Made by a program: the position numbers and the translations under genes
Shown: positions 1 through 10,760 of the stretch, in pieces
How the letters are laid out: each line of letters opens with the position of its first letter
Position numbering within the stretch: the stretch's first letter is position 1
From: an uncultured Eubacteriales bacterium
Lineage (GTDB): Bacteria > Bacillota > Clostridia > Oscillospirales > Oscillospiraceae
Reading direction: 5' to 3'
NCBI GenBank assembly: GCA_900544295.1
Contig: UQUO01000005.1
Location: forward strand, 1-64,000
Length of the DNA stretch: 64,000 nucleotides
Notes under the pieces: model-generated
Told to the model about the DNA's origin: nothing
The model's database searches: none
The model's input: only the letters and a program-made list of their open reading frames with translations

Positions 1-119
1 TCGCCTCCCTAAAAATCTGAAATTTCTACTTGACTTTTATTAGCAGGTCTTTCACTCTTCACTACTAGATAATAACCAGTAGTCGATTAAATGTCAATAG
101 CTAATTTGAAATTTTCCTC

Positions 120-147
120 TTGACTTTCAGACGCGCGGCACTATAAT
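120..147 (+). promoter_or_regulatory. Sigma-A-type promoter for the MATE gene
   Basis: TTGACT at 120-125 and TATAAT at 142-147 are separated by 16 bases, close to the vegetative consensus. Transcription would begin near 154, leaving a leader of about 50 bases before the ATG at 205. A related stretch (GAAATTT followed by CTTGACTTT) also occurs near 20-38, so the -35 region is imperfectly duplicated about 88 bases upstream. Confidence 0.75.
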
Positions 148-204
148 AAGTTGGCTAAATTCAAAGATGGTATTTTGTGCAGATTATGCAATCAAGGAGC
201 AACT

Positions 205-1548
205 ATGTCTAAGCGTGAGAATAACATCCTGAGCCTGACCTGGCCAATTTTCATAGAACTGGTGCTGCAAATGCTGGTGGGCAATGCGGACCAGATTATG
301 GTCGGCTGGTACGACCACAATCTTGTCGGCGCGATCGGCAACGCCAACCAAATCGTTAACCTGCTGCTCATCGTCTTCTCGGTGATATGCACGGCGGCAA
401 CAATACTAATATCGCAATACCTGGGCGCGAAGAGCACGGACCGCCTGCGCGAGACCTACACCGTATCGCTGCTGGCAAACTCCATCTTCGGCCTGGCCGT
501 GAGCGCCATATTGGTCCTCCTCTGCGGTCCGATTTACCGCCTTATGAACGTGCCGGAGGAGATATTCGACGAGGCTGTGCTCTACATCCGCATAATCGGC
601 GCGGGCATGGTGTTCCAGGCTGTGTATCTGACCTTCACGGCCTTTTTCAGGAGCAGCCAGCTCATGAAGCAGACGATGCTCGTCTCGGTGCTTGTGAACG
701 TGCTGAATATTGGCTGTAATGCGCTGCTCATAAACGGCCTCTTCGGCCTGCCCGCCCTGGGCGTCGCGGGCGCTGCCATTTCGAGCGGCCTGTCCCGAGT
801 CGTGGGCGTCGTGGTCATCGCGCTGATGTTCCGCCGCTATTTCGGCAAGGGGGCGGTGAGCGCCGCCTGCCTGCGGCCTTTTCCGAAAAAACAGTTCCGC
901 GGCCTGCTGCACATAGGAATACCCTCCGGCGGCGAATCCGTGTCCTATAATCTCTCGCAGATCTGCATACAGGCCGTCTGCAACCGCTTTGAGCTCTTCG
1001 TCATCAACACCCGCGTGTACGTGAACATGTTTGCCATGCTGTCCTATATTTTCGCCTCGGCCGTGGCCCAAGCGGCGCAGGTGGTGGTCGCGCGCTATAT
1101 GGGCGGGGGTGATACGGAGTCCACGGACCGCTGTGTCCGCCGCACGATGTACGCCTCCGTCGCCATCTCCGGACTGGTATCTGTGCTGCTTTTTATCTTT
1201 GCGGAGCCCCTTTGCGGCCTTTTCACGAAGGACGCCCAGGTCATAGCCCTGGCCAAGACCATCATGTTCATCGAGATACCCCTTGAGCTGGGCCGCGCCG
1301 TGAATATGGTCATGTGCCGCGCGCTGCAAGCCTGCGGGGATATCCGCTTCCCGATAACCATCTGCGTTATCAGCGCCTGGCTGACCGCTTTCGGCGGGGG
1401 AGTGCTGCTCTCCGGTCCGCTTGGCATGGGGCTCGCGGGCATCTGGATAGCCATGGCCTGCGACGAGTGCCTGCGTGCCGGGCTCTTCCTCTGGCGCTGG
1501 CACACCCGCACATGGAGCCACATCCGCCTCGCAGCTGCGTACAACTGA
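205..1548 (+). CDS. MATE family multidrug/Na+ antiporter
   Basis: An integral membrane exporter of the MATE (MatE/DinF/NorM) superfamily, 447 residues, expected to use Na+ or H+ gradients to extrude organic cations or drugs. About twelve hydrophobic segments span the protein and the N-terminal MATE signature (PIFIELVLQMLVGNADQIMVG) is clear. A longer frame is open from a TTG at 151, but the ATG at 205 has AAGGAG a few bases upstream and begins at the conserved region, so it is preferred. The gene stands alone between its own promoter and a terminator at 1557-1586. Substrate cannot be read from sequence. Confidence 0.9.
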   Translation: MSKRENNILSLTWPIFIELVLQMLVGNADQIMVGWYDHNLVGAIGNANQIVNLLLIVFSVICTAATILISQYLGAKSTDRLRETYTVSLLANSIFGLAVSAILVLLCGPIYRLMNVPEEIFDEAVLYIRIIGAGMVFQAVYLTFTAFFRSSQLMKQTMLVSVLVNVLNIGCNALLINGLFGLPALGVAGAAISSGLSRVVGVVVIALMFRRYFGKGAVSAACLRPFPKKQFRGLLHIGIPSGGESVSYNLSQICIQAVCNRFELFVINTRVYVNMFAMLSYIFASAVAQAAQVVVARYMGGGDTESTDRCVRRTMYASVAISGLVSVLLFIFAEPLCGLFTKDAQVIALAKTIMFIEIPLELGRAVNMVMCRALQACGDIRFPITICVISAWLTAFGGGVLLSGPLGMGLAGIWIAMACDECLRAGLFLWRWHTRTWSHIRLAAAYN

Positions 1549-1556
1549 GAGAAAAG

Positions 1557-1586
1557 CAAAATGCCAGCCAAACGGCTGGCATTTTT
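1557..1586. terminator. Bidirectional terminator between MATE gene and rnpB
   Basis: A 9-bp perfect stem (ATGCCAGCC with GGCTGGCAT, 1561-1582) is followed by a T-run on the plus strand and by TTTTGCTTTT on the minus strand. It can end both the MATE transcript and the converging RNase P RNA transcript. Confidence 0.85.
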
Positions 1587-1591
1587 GCTGT

Positions 1592-1937
1592 GCGAGTGGG
1601 CCTGTAAGCCGGGTTCTGTGATCGACGGCCATCTATCTGGGACGCACGTTGCCGCACGCCTCAAGCCACCTCCTCGGGACGGCCGGGCAGGCCGCATGTC
1701 CCTCCACGGTGTTGCTCCGGATAGAGTTTACAGCATCCACCTGTCTCCAGGCGATGGGCGGGCGCTTATCTCCGCCTTTCCACCCTTACCGGGCGCAAAG
1801 CCCGGCGGTATATCTCTGTTGCACTTGTCCGAGGGTCGCCCCTGGCGGGTGTTACCCGTTATCCTTGCCCTGTGGAGCCCGGACTTTCCTCACGTGACAG
1901 CTTTCGCTCGGCACGCGCGGCCGTCCGGCCCGCTCGC
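1592..1937 (-). ncRNA. rnpB: RNase P RNA, bacterial class A
   Basis: The catalytic RNA of ribonuclease P, which matures tRNA 5' ends. Read on the minus strand, the hallmark GAGGAAAGTCCGGGCTCC block lies near the 5' end, and ACAGAACCCGGCTTACAGG lies near the 3' end. The 5' terminus GCGAGCGGG can pair with CCCACTCGC at the 3' terminus, closing helix P1 and setting the ends at 1937 and 1592, about 346 nt. A good promoter lies just upstream and a hairpin terminator just downstream. Open frames in this interval on either strand are not genes. Confidence 0.95.
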
Positions 1938-1943
1938 CGGAAT

Positions 1944-1972
1944 ATTTTAACCTCCGCAGCGTCCCGCGTCAA
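1944..1972 (-). promoter_or_regulatory. rnpB promoter
   Basis: On the minus strand TTGACG (1972-1967) and TAAAAT (1949-1944) are separated by 17 bases. The predicted start falls about seven bases downstream at 1937, which agrees with the RNase P 5' end deduced from P1 pairing. Confidence 0.85.
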
Positions 1973-1992
1973 GCCTCGGCACTATAAAATTG

Positions 1993-2021
1993 TTGTATTC
2001 GGGGGTGATTGAGGTTATAAT
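1993..2021 (+). promoter_or_regulatory. murD promoter
   Basis: TTGTAT (1993-1998) and a perfect TATAAT (2016-2021) are separated by 17 bases. The start point would be near 2028, only a few bases before the Shine-Dalgarno sequence AGGTGA at 2033-2038. This favours the TTG at 2044 over the GTG at 2035 as the murD start. Confidence 0.75.
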
Positions 2022-2043
2022 CATGGGTTGAGAGGTGATTATT

Positions 2044-3444
2044 TTGACACTTCAGGAATACGTTGACTCCCTTAAGGGCCGGCGCATAGCCGTGCTCGGC
2101 ATAGGCGTGAGCAATACTCCGCTCATCGACCTGCTGCTCAAAAACGAACTGCCGCTGACCGTCTGCGACATGCGCAGCGAGGAGGCACTAGGAGATACCG
2201 CGGCGCAGCTGCGTGCTCACGGCGCCGAGCTGCGCCTCGGCCCGGGTTATCTGGACGACCTCGAAGGCTTTGACTACATCTTCCGCACACCGGGCCTGCT
2301 GCCCATAGACCCCGCCCTCGTCGCCGCAAAAGAGCGCGGCGCGGTCGTGACGAGCGAGATGGAGGTCTTTTTCCAGCTCTGCCCCTGCCGTACCATAGGC
2401 ATAACAGGCTCGGACGGCAAGACCACGACCTCCTCCATCATCGCGGAGCTGCTGAAGGCCGCGGGCCTGCGCGTCCATCTGGGCGGCAACATAGGCAAGC
2501 CTCTGCTGACCGAGATACCCGACTTTCGTCCCGAGGACATAGCCGTCCTCGAATTGTCGAGCTTCCAGCTGCACAGCATCAACATACGCCCGGACGTCGC
2601 CGTCGTCACCAACGTCTCGCCCAACCACCTCGACAAGCACCCGGACTTTGACGACTACGTGGATGCCAAGCGCCGCATCTTTGCCAACCAGACGAAGGAC
2701 GACGTGCTCATCGTGAATCGCGACAACGCCTGTACGGCACGTTTTGGGGAAGAAGCGCCCTCCCGCGTGCTCTGGTTCAGCCGAAAGGAGACCCTGCGCG
2801 ACGGCGTGTTCTGCCGTCACGACATGATATATTCCAGCCACAACTACGAGGTCGAGAGTATCATCCCCGCCTCGGAAATACTGCTGCCCGGCGTCCATAA
2901 TGTTGAGAACTACATGGCCGCCTTTGCCGCGGTTGACGGTCTAGTCTCGCCGGAGATGTGCCGCAAGGTGGCGCGCAGCTATGGCGGCGTGACGCACCGG
3001 CTGGAGCTCATCCGCAAGCTAGGCGGCGTGTCGTATTTAAACGACTCCATTGCAACCAGCCCGACCCGCACGATAGCTGGCCTGCGCGCCATGCGGGCAA
3101 AGCCCATCCTCATCGCCGGAGGCCATGACAAGCATGTGAGCTTCGACGGCCTGGCGGACGAGATATGCGAGCGCGTCCGCGCCCTGCTGCTCACCGGCGA
3201 CACGGCGGAGCAGATAGCCATCGCCGTGCGCAGGAGCGTGTTTTATGACCCGATGCGCCTGCCCATCAAGATAGTCCCCGACCTCACCACGGCCGTGCTG
3301 GAGGCCAGGGCCATGGCCACTGCGGGGGATATAGTGCTGCTTTCACCGGCCTGCTCGTCATTCGACAGGTTCCGGAACTTTGCCGAGCGCGGCGATAAAT
3401 TCAGAGAAATAGTAATGGGGTTCAAAGACGATGAAGCTGAGTGA
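2044..3444 (+). CDS. murD: UDP-N-acetylmuramoyl-L-alanine--D-glutamate ligase
   Basis: Adds D-glutamate to UDP-MurNAc-L-Ala in cytoplasmic peptidoglycan synthesis. The protein has about 466 residues, normal for MurD. The N-terminal nucleotide-binding motif GIGVSNTPL, the Mur-ligase ATP loop GSDGKTTT near residue 122, a central N-V-S-P-N-H-L-D-K-H segment, and the C-terminal GGHDKH and SPACSSFDRF motifs are all in the expected order. The TTG at 2044 is chosen because it is correctly spaced from AGGTGA and fits the promoter position. It overlaps the next gene by 14 bases. The gene stands outside any dcw cluster. Confidence 0.95.
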   Translation: MTLQEYVDSLKGRRIAVLGIGVSNTPLIDLLLKNELPLTVCDMRSEEALGDTAAQLRAHGAELRLGPGYLDDLEGFDYIFRTPGLLPIDPALVAAKERGAVVTSEMEVFFQLCPCRTIGITGSDGKTTTSSIIAELLKAAGLRVHLGGNIGKPLLTEIPDFRPEDIAVLELSSFQLHSINIRPDVAVVTNVSPNHLDKHPDFDDYVDAKRRIFANQTKDDVLIVNRDNACTARFGEEAPSRVLWFSRKETLRDGVFCRHDMIYSSHNYEVESIIPASEILLPGVHNVENYMAAFAAVDGLVSPEMCRKVARSYGGVTHRLELIRKLGGVSYLNDSIATSPTRTIAGLRAMRAKPILIAGGHDKHVSFDGLADEICERVRALLLTGDTAEQIAIAVRRSVFYDPMRLPIKIVPDLTTAVLEARAMATAGDIVLLSPACSSFDRFRNFAERGDKFREIVMGFKDDEAE

Positions 3445-4681
3445 CATACCGACGGAAATCGAGCGCCTCGCGGAGGACTGCGAGGCGCAGCTGGCCGCGC
3501 GCTTCGCGGAGATAGACCGCGTCGCGCGAGGTAATACAAAGCGCGTTATGGAGGCCTTCCAGGAGTTCCGCGTCTCGGAGGCCTGCTTTGCCGGGACCAC
3601 GGGCTACGGCTATGACGACCTGGGCCGTGAGACGCTGGATAAGATTTGGGCGCGCGTATTTGGCGCGGAGGCCGCGCTGGTGCGTACGGGCTTCGTGAAC
3701 GGCACGCACGCCATAGCCTCGGCGCTCTTTGCCGCTGTTGGCCCCGGCGAACTGCTGATGCCGCTCATGGGCGCGCCATATGATACGCTCAGGACGGCCA
3801 TAGGCATCACCGGCGACGCCTACGGCTCCCTGGCCTTCTACGGCGTAAAATACGCCGAGGTGCCGACAAAGGACGGCGGCCCCGACCTCGCCGCTATCGA
3901 GCGAGAGGTGGGGGAGAAGCGCCCCCGCGCCGTCCTCATCCAACGCTCGCGCGGCTACGACAGCCGCCGCGCCCTCTCCGCGGAGGAGGTGGGTGAGCTC
4001 TGCCGCCTTGTGAAGCGCGTCTCACCGGATACGGTCTGCGTCGTGGACAACTGCTACGGCGAATTCACCGAGCTGGCCGAGCCCACGATGCTGGGCGCGG
4101 ACCTCGCAGCGGGCTCGCTCATCAAGAACCCCGGAGGCGGCCTTGCCCCGACGGGCGGCTACATCGCGGGCCGCGCCGACCTCGTGGAGCGCGCGGCCTA
4201 TCGCCTCACCGTCCCCGGCATCGGCGGCGAATGCGGCTGCACTCTGGGTACGAACCGTCAGCTCTACCAGGGCCTTTTCCTCGCCCCGCACACTACGGCC
4301 CAGGCGCTGAAAACCGCCGCGCTCTGTGCAGCTATGCTGGAGAAGCTGGGCTTTGACACGGAGCCGGGCCCGCAGGAACCGAGGTACGACATCATCCAGA
4401 CCGTAGCGCTCAAAACGCCGGCGAACCTGAAACGCTTCTGCCGCGGCATCCAGGCCGGGTCGCCGGTGGATTCCTACGTCACGCCGGAGCCCTGGCAGAT
4501 GCCGGGATACGAGGACGAGGTCATCATGGCCGCTGGCGCGTTTATCCAGGGCTCGTCCATAGAACTCTCCGCCGACGGTCCCATGCGCGCGCCCTATCGC
4601 GCCTTCCTCCAGGGTGGTCTGACCTATGAATCCGGCCGCCTTGGCATAATGAACGCCATCGCGGAAATGCTGGAGAAGTGA
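3431..4681 (+). CDS. Methionine gamma-lyase-like PLP enzyme (YnbB / aluminium-resistance family)
   Basis: A cytoplasmic fold-type I pyridoxal-phosphate enzyme of the YnbB/Met_gamma_lyase family, 416 residues. The predicted PLP lysine is in SLIKNPGGGLAPTGGYIAG, after the aspartate of VVDNCYGEF. Homologues are annotated as aluminium-resistance proteins or methionine gamma-lyases; the physiological substrate is poorly established. The ATG overlaps the 3' end of murD, so the two are probably cotranscribed and translationally coupled. No disruptions are seen. Confidence 0.88.
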   Translation: MKLSDIPTEIERLAEDCEAQLAARFAEIDRVARGNTKRVMEAFQEFRVSEACFAGTTGYGYDDLGRETLDKIWARVFGAEAALVRTGFVNGTHAIASALFAAVGPGELLMPLMGAPYDTLRTAIGITGDAYGSLAFYGVKYAEVPTKDGGPDLAAIEREVGEKRPRAVLIQRSRGYDSRRALSAEEVGELCRLVKRVSPDTVCVVDNCYGEFTELAEPTMLGADLAAGSLIKNPGGGLAPTGGYIAGRADLVERAAYRLTVPGIGGECGCTLGTNRQLYQGLFLAPHTTAQALKTAALCAAMLEKLGFDTEPGPQEPRYDIIQTVALKTPANLKRFCRGIQAGSPVDSYVTPEPWQMPGYEDEVIMAAGAFIQGSSIELSADGPMRAPYRAFLQGGLTYESGRLGIMNAIAEMLEK

Positions 4682-4709
4682 GCCTCCGGAGCCGCCTGGG
4701 CTTTTGTAC

Positions 4710-4747
4710 AGGCATCCCCTCATATACATAGTATGGGGGTGATGCCT
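4710..4747 (+). promoter_or_regulatory. Long hairpin covering the yunB ribosome-binding site
   Basis: AGGCATC (4710-4716) pairs with GATGCCT (4741-4747). CCCTCATA (4717-4724) pairs with TATGGGGG (4732-4739) with one G-T wobble and a single bulged T. The loop has seven bases. The Shine-Dalgarno GGGGGTGATG lies inside the 3' arm and the ATG follows at 4749, so the folded RNA should hide the ribosome site. There is no U-tract, which argues against a simple terminator. Confidence 0.65.
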
Positions 4748-4748
4748 C

Positions 4749-7389
<2,641 letters not shown>

Positions 7390-7403
7390 AACGGGGGTAT
7401 CCC

Positions 7404-8162
7404 ATGACCGGGCGCGGCAAAAGTGAATATTCCCAGTCTGTGACGAACGCCCTGCGCCTGCTGGGCTGCTTTGTCGAGCGGGAGGAGCGGGGCATTTCGG
7501 AGCTCTCCCGGGAGTTGGGGCTGTCGAAATCCGCCGTGGCGCGGCTCGTCGCCTCGCTGGAGGCGGGCAGGTTACTCATGCAGAACGCCGAAACGGGCAA
7601 ATACCGCCTCGGCGCGGGCTTCCTGCTCTACGGCGACCTAGTGAGGGAGCGCAGCGAGCTCTCACGAGCCCTCGCGCCCGCGCTGACGCTGCTGGCTGAG
7701 GAATATCAGGCCACGGCCCACCTCGCCGTACTTTCGGGCGGGGAGCTGACAATCGCCGCCAAGGTCTCGGCGGGGCCGTTCGTGTATATGTCCTCCCGCG
7801 TGGGCGGCACGCTGCCCATCCACGCCTCGGCCACGGGCAAATGCCTGCTGGCCTGGATGCCAATGGAGCAGCGCCGCGCGCTGCTCGACAAGGCCGAACT
7901 GCGCCGCTTCACGGACAGCACCATCACGAGCCGCGAGGCCCTGGAGGCGGAGCTTTCCGCTATCCTCGCGCGCGGCTACGCCCTGGACGATGGCGAGACG
8001 CACGAGGGCCTCTACTGCATCGGCTGCCCGGTGCTCGATGCCGCTGGCCGCGCCGTCGCCGCCGTCTCGGTGAGCGGCAGCCGCGGCGCGCTTGAACCGC
8101 GCCGGGACGAGGCCGTGAAATTCATCCGAAACCTCCTGAGAGAATATGGCGCCGGCGCTTGA
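7404..8162 (+). CDS. IclR family transcriptional regulator
   Basis: A one-component DNA-binding regulator, 252 residues. The N-terminal winged helix (SVTNALRLLGCF, then a helix-turn-helix in GLSKSAVARLVASLE) is followed by the IclR effector domain, with the typical SSRVGGTLPIHASATGKCLLAW signature shortened here to its core. IclR proteins bind small acids or their derivatives. It lies immediately upstream of a strong promoter and a palindromic element (8202-8216) that precede a lipoprotein and the 2-oxoacid oxidoreductase operon, which are its likely targets. The target assignment is inferred from position only. Confidence 0.88.
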   Translation: MTGRGKSEYSQSVTNALRLLGCFVEREERGISELSRELGLSKSAVARLVASLEAGRLLMQNAETGKYRLGAGFLLYGDLVRERSELSRALAPALTLLAEEYQATAHLAVLSGGELTIAAKVSAGPFVYMSSRVGGTLPIHASATGKCLLAWMPMEQRRALLDKAELRRFTDSTITSREALEAELSAILARGYALDDGETHEGLYCIGCPVLDAAGRAVAAVSVSGSRGALEPRRDEAVKFIRNLLREYGAGA

Positions 8163-8187
8163 CAAAGTTCAGGCCCGGTGCCATAAT
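8159..8187 (+). promoter_or_regulatory. Promoter for the lipoprotein / oxidoreductase operon
   Basis: TTGACA (8159-8164) and CATAAT (8182-8187) are separated by exactly 17 bases. The -35 overlaps the end of the IclR gene. Transcription would begin near 8194. Confidence 0.75.
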
Positions 8188-8195
8188 CTAATTGA

Positions 8196-8240
8196 GGTAT
8201 TCGGTACGATGTTCCGATAATAGGCACAAAGGTGAATACC
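8196..8240 (+). promoter_or_regulatory. Operator-like and RBS-spanning inverted repeats
   Basis: Two nested elements lie in the leader. CGGTAC-gat-GTTCCG (8202-8216) is an inverted repeat with one mismatch, placed just after the start site, and could bind the neighbouring IclR protein. GGTATTC (8196-8202) can pair with GAATACC (8234-8240), and the right arm adjoins the AAAGGTG ribosome site for the ATG at 8243. Function is inferred from position. Confidence 0.4.
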
Positions 8241-8242
8241 GC

Positions 8243-9922
8243 ATGAAAAGAAAGCATTTTAGCGCCGCCCTGAGCTTGGCTCTGGCCGCCGCCCTGACGC
8301 TGTCCGCCTGCGGCGAGGCGGTCCCGCCGGAGCCGTCGCCCGAGACGGTATATGAGCCGCGCTATGTCGCGCAGGCCGAGCTGTACGCCTATTCCGGCGA
8401 GCTTTTGGCGAGCGTCGAGCTGGACGAGTACAGAGCGGACCTCGAATACCCCTTTGTCGGCGGCCTCGCCGCCGACGCGGAGCATGTCTATTTCGACTGT
8501 TTAAGCGTGGTATTCATTTTTGACAACACCGGGGCCTATACCGGCTCCGTGCCGTTTGAAGACAGGGCCGCTGTCCTGGGCATCGCCGCGGCAGAGGGGG
8601 AGGCGGTGCTGCTGCTGAAGAGCGGCAACGGCTTCTCGCGCCTCGCGCGCGTCTCGCCGGAGGAGCTTGCCGTCACCGGGGAGTTTGAGCTGGATTTCAA
8701 GCTGGAATACATTTACGGCGGCGGGGGCGTATACGACTTCGTGGGCTACACAGGCTCGGGTGTCTGTGCCTGCACGCTCGAAGGCGGGGCGGAACAGCTC
8801 TTCGACTACGCGGAGCTGGGCTTCGACATGAGCGGGCCGATGCAACCCTGCCCCCTGGCCGAGGAGGATCTTCTCGTCGTCGATGCCTTCGGTGCTTCCG
8901 GCGTGGGCCTCTGGCGCTGACGCATGTCGGAGGAGCCGCTGCCCGCGCGCAAAAAGCTCAGCCTGGAGCTGTTGGGCGGTGCCGTGGGGGACATCTCAGG
9001 CTGTGTCGCGCGCTTTAACGCGCAGAGCGCGGAGTATTACGTCGAGTTTTCGCGCGAGGACTTTGTGGCCCTGCGCGCCTTTGAGAGCGGCGGCGCGCTC
9101 TATTCCGTCGCGCCCTGCTTCGATGTCTCCACCTACGTTGGCCTCGAGCGCCTTGTGGGCGAGGGCACCGGCTGGACCTTCGAGGACTATTCCGCCCTCG
9201 CGGCGTCCCTCTCGCCGGGGCAGAAGCTCTTTGAGCTCATGTCTCCGGAAATATTCCTCAAAAACTCCCTGAACAGCTTCCTGCCCACGGTGATGGACTA
9301 CTCCGCCGCCGAGTGCAGCTTCACCGACGGGCGCTTTGAGGCCCTTCTGGAGCAGGCCGCCTCGGCGAAAACGGCGGAGCAGACGGATGTCGCCGGCCTC
9401 GTGGGCCGCTTCACCTCGGGCGAGACCGTCCTGATGGACAGCGTCCTGCGCGGCGTCTACAACCTCGCAGCCCTCGAAAACACCGCGGGCGGGTCCGTGA
9501 CGGCCATAGGCTGGCCCACCCAGGGCGGCGAGTGCGGCTCCGAGCTGCTTGCAAGCTCGGACATCGCCATATGCGCGACCGGCGACACGGCCGGGGCCTG
9601 GGCCTTCCTGAAATTCTGCCTTAGCGACGCGCAGCTGCAGGAGCAGTTAGCCACCACGAGCTTCCCCATCTCCCGCGCGGCGCTGGAAGCCCGGCTGGCC
9701 GAGTGCCAGGCCCGGCAGGAGGACGCCATGAGCGCGGCCCAGGCGGAAAAGCTCCGCGCGCTGCTGGACGCCCTCGTCTATAAGAGCTCCGCGGACTACT
9801 CAGTGACCGGCATAGTCCTGGAAGAAGCCGGGGCCTATTTCGCCGGCGAGCGCAGCGCCGCCGAGACGGCGGAGCTGGTGCAGGACCGGATAAACACCTA
9901 TCTCTCTGAACGCTATGGATAA
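8243..9922 (+). pseudogene. Solute-binding-like lipoprotein interrupted by in-frame TGA
   Basis: Signal peptide with lipobox (LTLSAC) at residues 1-24, then a beta-rich, propeller-like region to about residue 225, then a domain like family 1 extracellular solute-binding proteins. A TGA at 8918-8920 splits one continuous frame: the stretch before it ends LWR and the same frame resumes directly after it to TAA at 9922. Read through, the product would be about 559 residues. The downstream half has an ATG at 8924 but no ribosome site. A single-base substitution or a sequencing error explains it best; no selenocysteine context is evident. The ferredoxin oxidoreductase operon follows after 12 bases. 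Confidence 0.75.
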
Positions 9923-9934
9923 GGAGTTGGTAAA

Positions 9935-10489
9935 ATGAAAGAGATACGCCTCCACGGCAGGGGCGGCCAGGGCGTGGTCAAGGCATCACAAATGGTCGTC
10001 GCCGCCGCGGTGAAGGGCGGGCTGCACGGGCAGTTCATCCCCTTCTTCGGTGTGGAGCGCAAGGGCTCGCCCGTGTTCGGCTATCTGCGCCTGAGCGGGG
10101 AGGAGATACGCCGCAAGACGCAGATCTACGAGCCGGACGTCATCGTCGTCATGGACGACACGCTCACGGCCATGCCCCAGACCTGGGCTGGCCTCAAACC
10201 CGGCGGCACGGTGCTCATAAACAGCCGGAAGCCGCTCACGGAGCTGGGCGTGCCGGACTGCGCGGGCCTCGTCGCGGAGGTGGACGCCTCCGGCATCTCG
10301 GAGCGGCTCTTCGGCCAGAACCTGCCTAACACCGCCGTGCTCGGCGCCTTTGCAAAGGCCGTCGGCCTCGTGGAGCGCGGCCTGCTCTTCGACGAGATAG
10401 AGGCCACCTTCGGCCCAGAGAACCGCCGCGCGGCGGAGCTGGCCTATGAGAGCGTGGAATATCTGAAAGGGGGCGCGGCTGATGTATAA
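9935..10489 (+). CDS. 2-oxoacid:ferredoxin oxidoreductase, gamma subunit
   Basis: The gamma subunit of a heterotetrameric pyruvate/2-ketoisovalerate-type ferredoxin oxidoreductase, 184 residues. It starts with the diagnostic HGRGGQGVVKAS motif that helps bind CoA, and has FFGVERKGSPVFGYLR, typical of the POR_gamma domain. The complex decarboxylates 2-oxoacids oxidatively to acyl-CoA, reducing ferredoxin. It overlaps the delta gene by eight bases, so the four subunits form one translationally coupled operon. Which 2-oxoacid is used cannot be decided from sequence. Confidence 0.93.
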   Translation: MKEIRLHGRGGQGVVKASQMVVAAAVKGGLHGQFIPFFGVERKGSPVFGYLRLSGEEIRRKTQIYEPDVIVVMDDTLTAMPQTWAGLKPGGTVLINSRKPLTELGVPDCAGLVAEVDASGISERLFGQNLPNTAVLGAFAKAVGLVERGLLFDEIEATFGPENRRAAELAYESVEYLKGGAADV

Positions 10490-10760
10490 CAGGGAATATG
10501 TGACCCCCGTGGGCAACCGTGGCATGTACGTGCTCGACACGGCCAGCTGGCGCACGCACCGGCCCGTCATGGACAAGGCCCTGTGCATAAACTGCGGCAT
10601 CTGCCTGGGCTACTGTCCCGTGAACTCGATAAAGTGGGATGAGGCGCAGGGCTATTACATAAGCTACGACTTCTGCAAGGGCTGCGGCATCTGCGCCGCA
10701 GAGTGCCCGAAAAATGCCATCAGCATGGTCCACGAGGGAGGTGCGCACGATGGGGAATAA
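10482..10760 (+). CDS. 2-oxoacid:ferredoxin oxidoreductase, delta (ferredoxin-like) subunit
   Basis: A 92-residue bacterial-type dicluster ferredoxin subunit. Two canonical 4Fe-4S motifs, CINCGICLGYCP and CKGCGICAAECP, carry electrons from the TPP site to free ferredoxin. It overlaps gamma by 8 bases and alpha by 11 bases. Confidence 0.94.
   Translation: MYNREYVTPVGNRGMYVLDTASWRTHRPVMDKALCINCGICLGYCPVNSIKWDEAQGYYISYDFCKGCGICAAECPKNAISMVHEGGAHDGE

Noticed and set aside
406..1632. A 408-codon open frame on the minus strand
   Set aside because: It is exactly antisense to the MATE gene, with biased composition and no recognisable domain or ribosome site. High GC removes stops in this frame.
1561..1950. 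Open frames across the RNase P region
   Set aside because: The interval is rnpB on the minus strand with conserved ends, promoter and terminator.
8918..8920. Selenocysteine at the in-frame TGA
   Set aside because: The protein is not a known selenoprotein type, the position is at a domain boundary and I see no convincing SECIS stem directly downstream.
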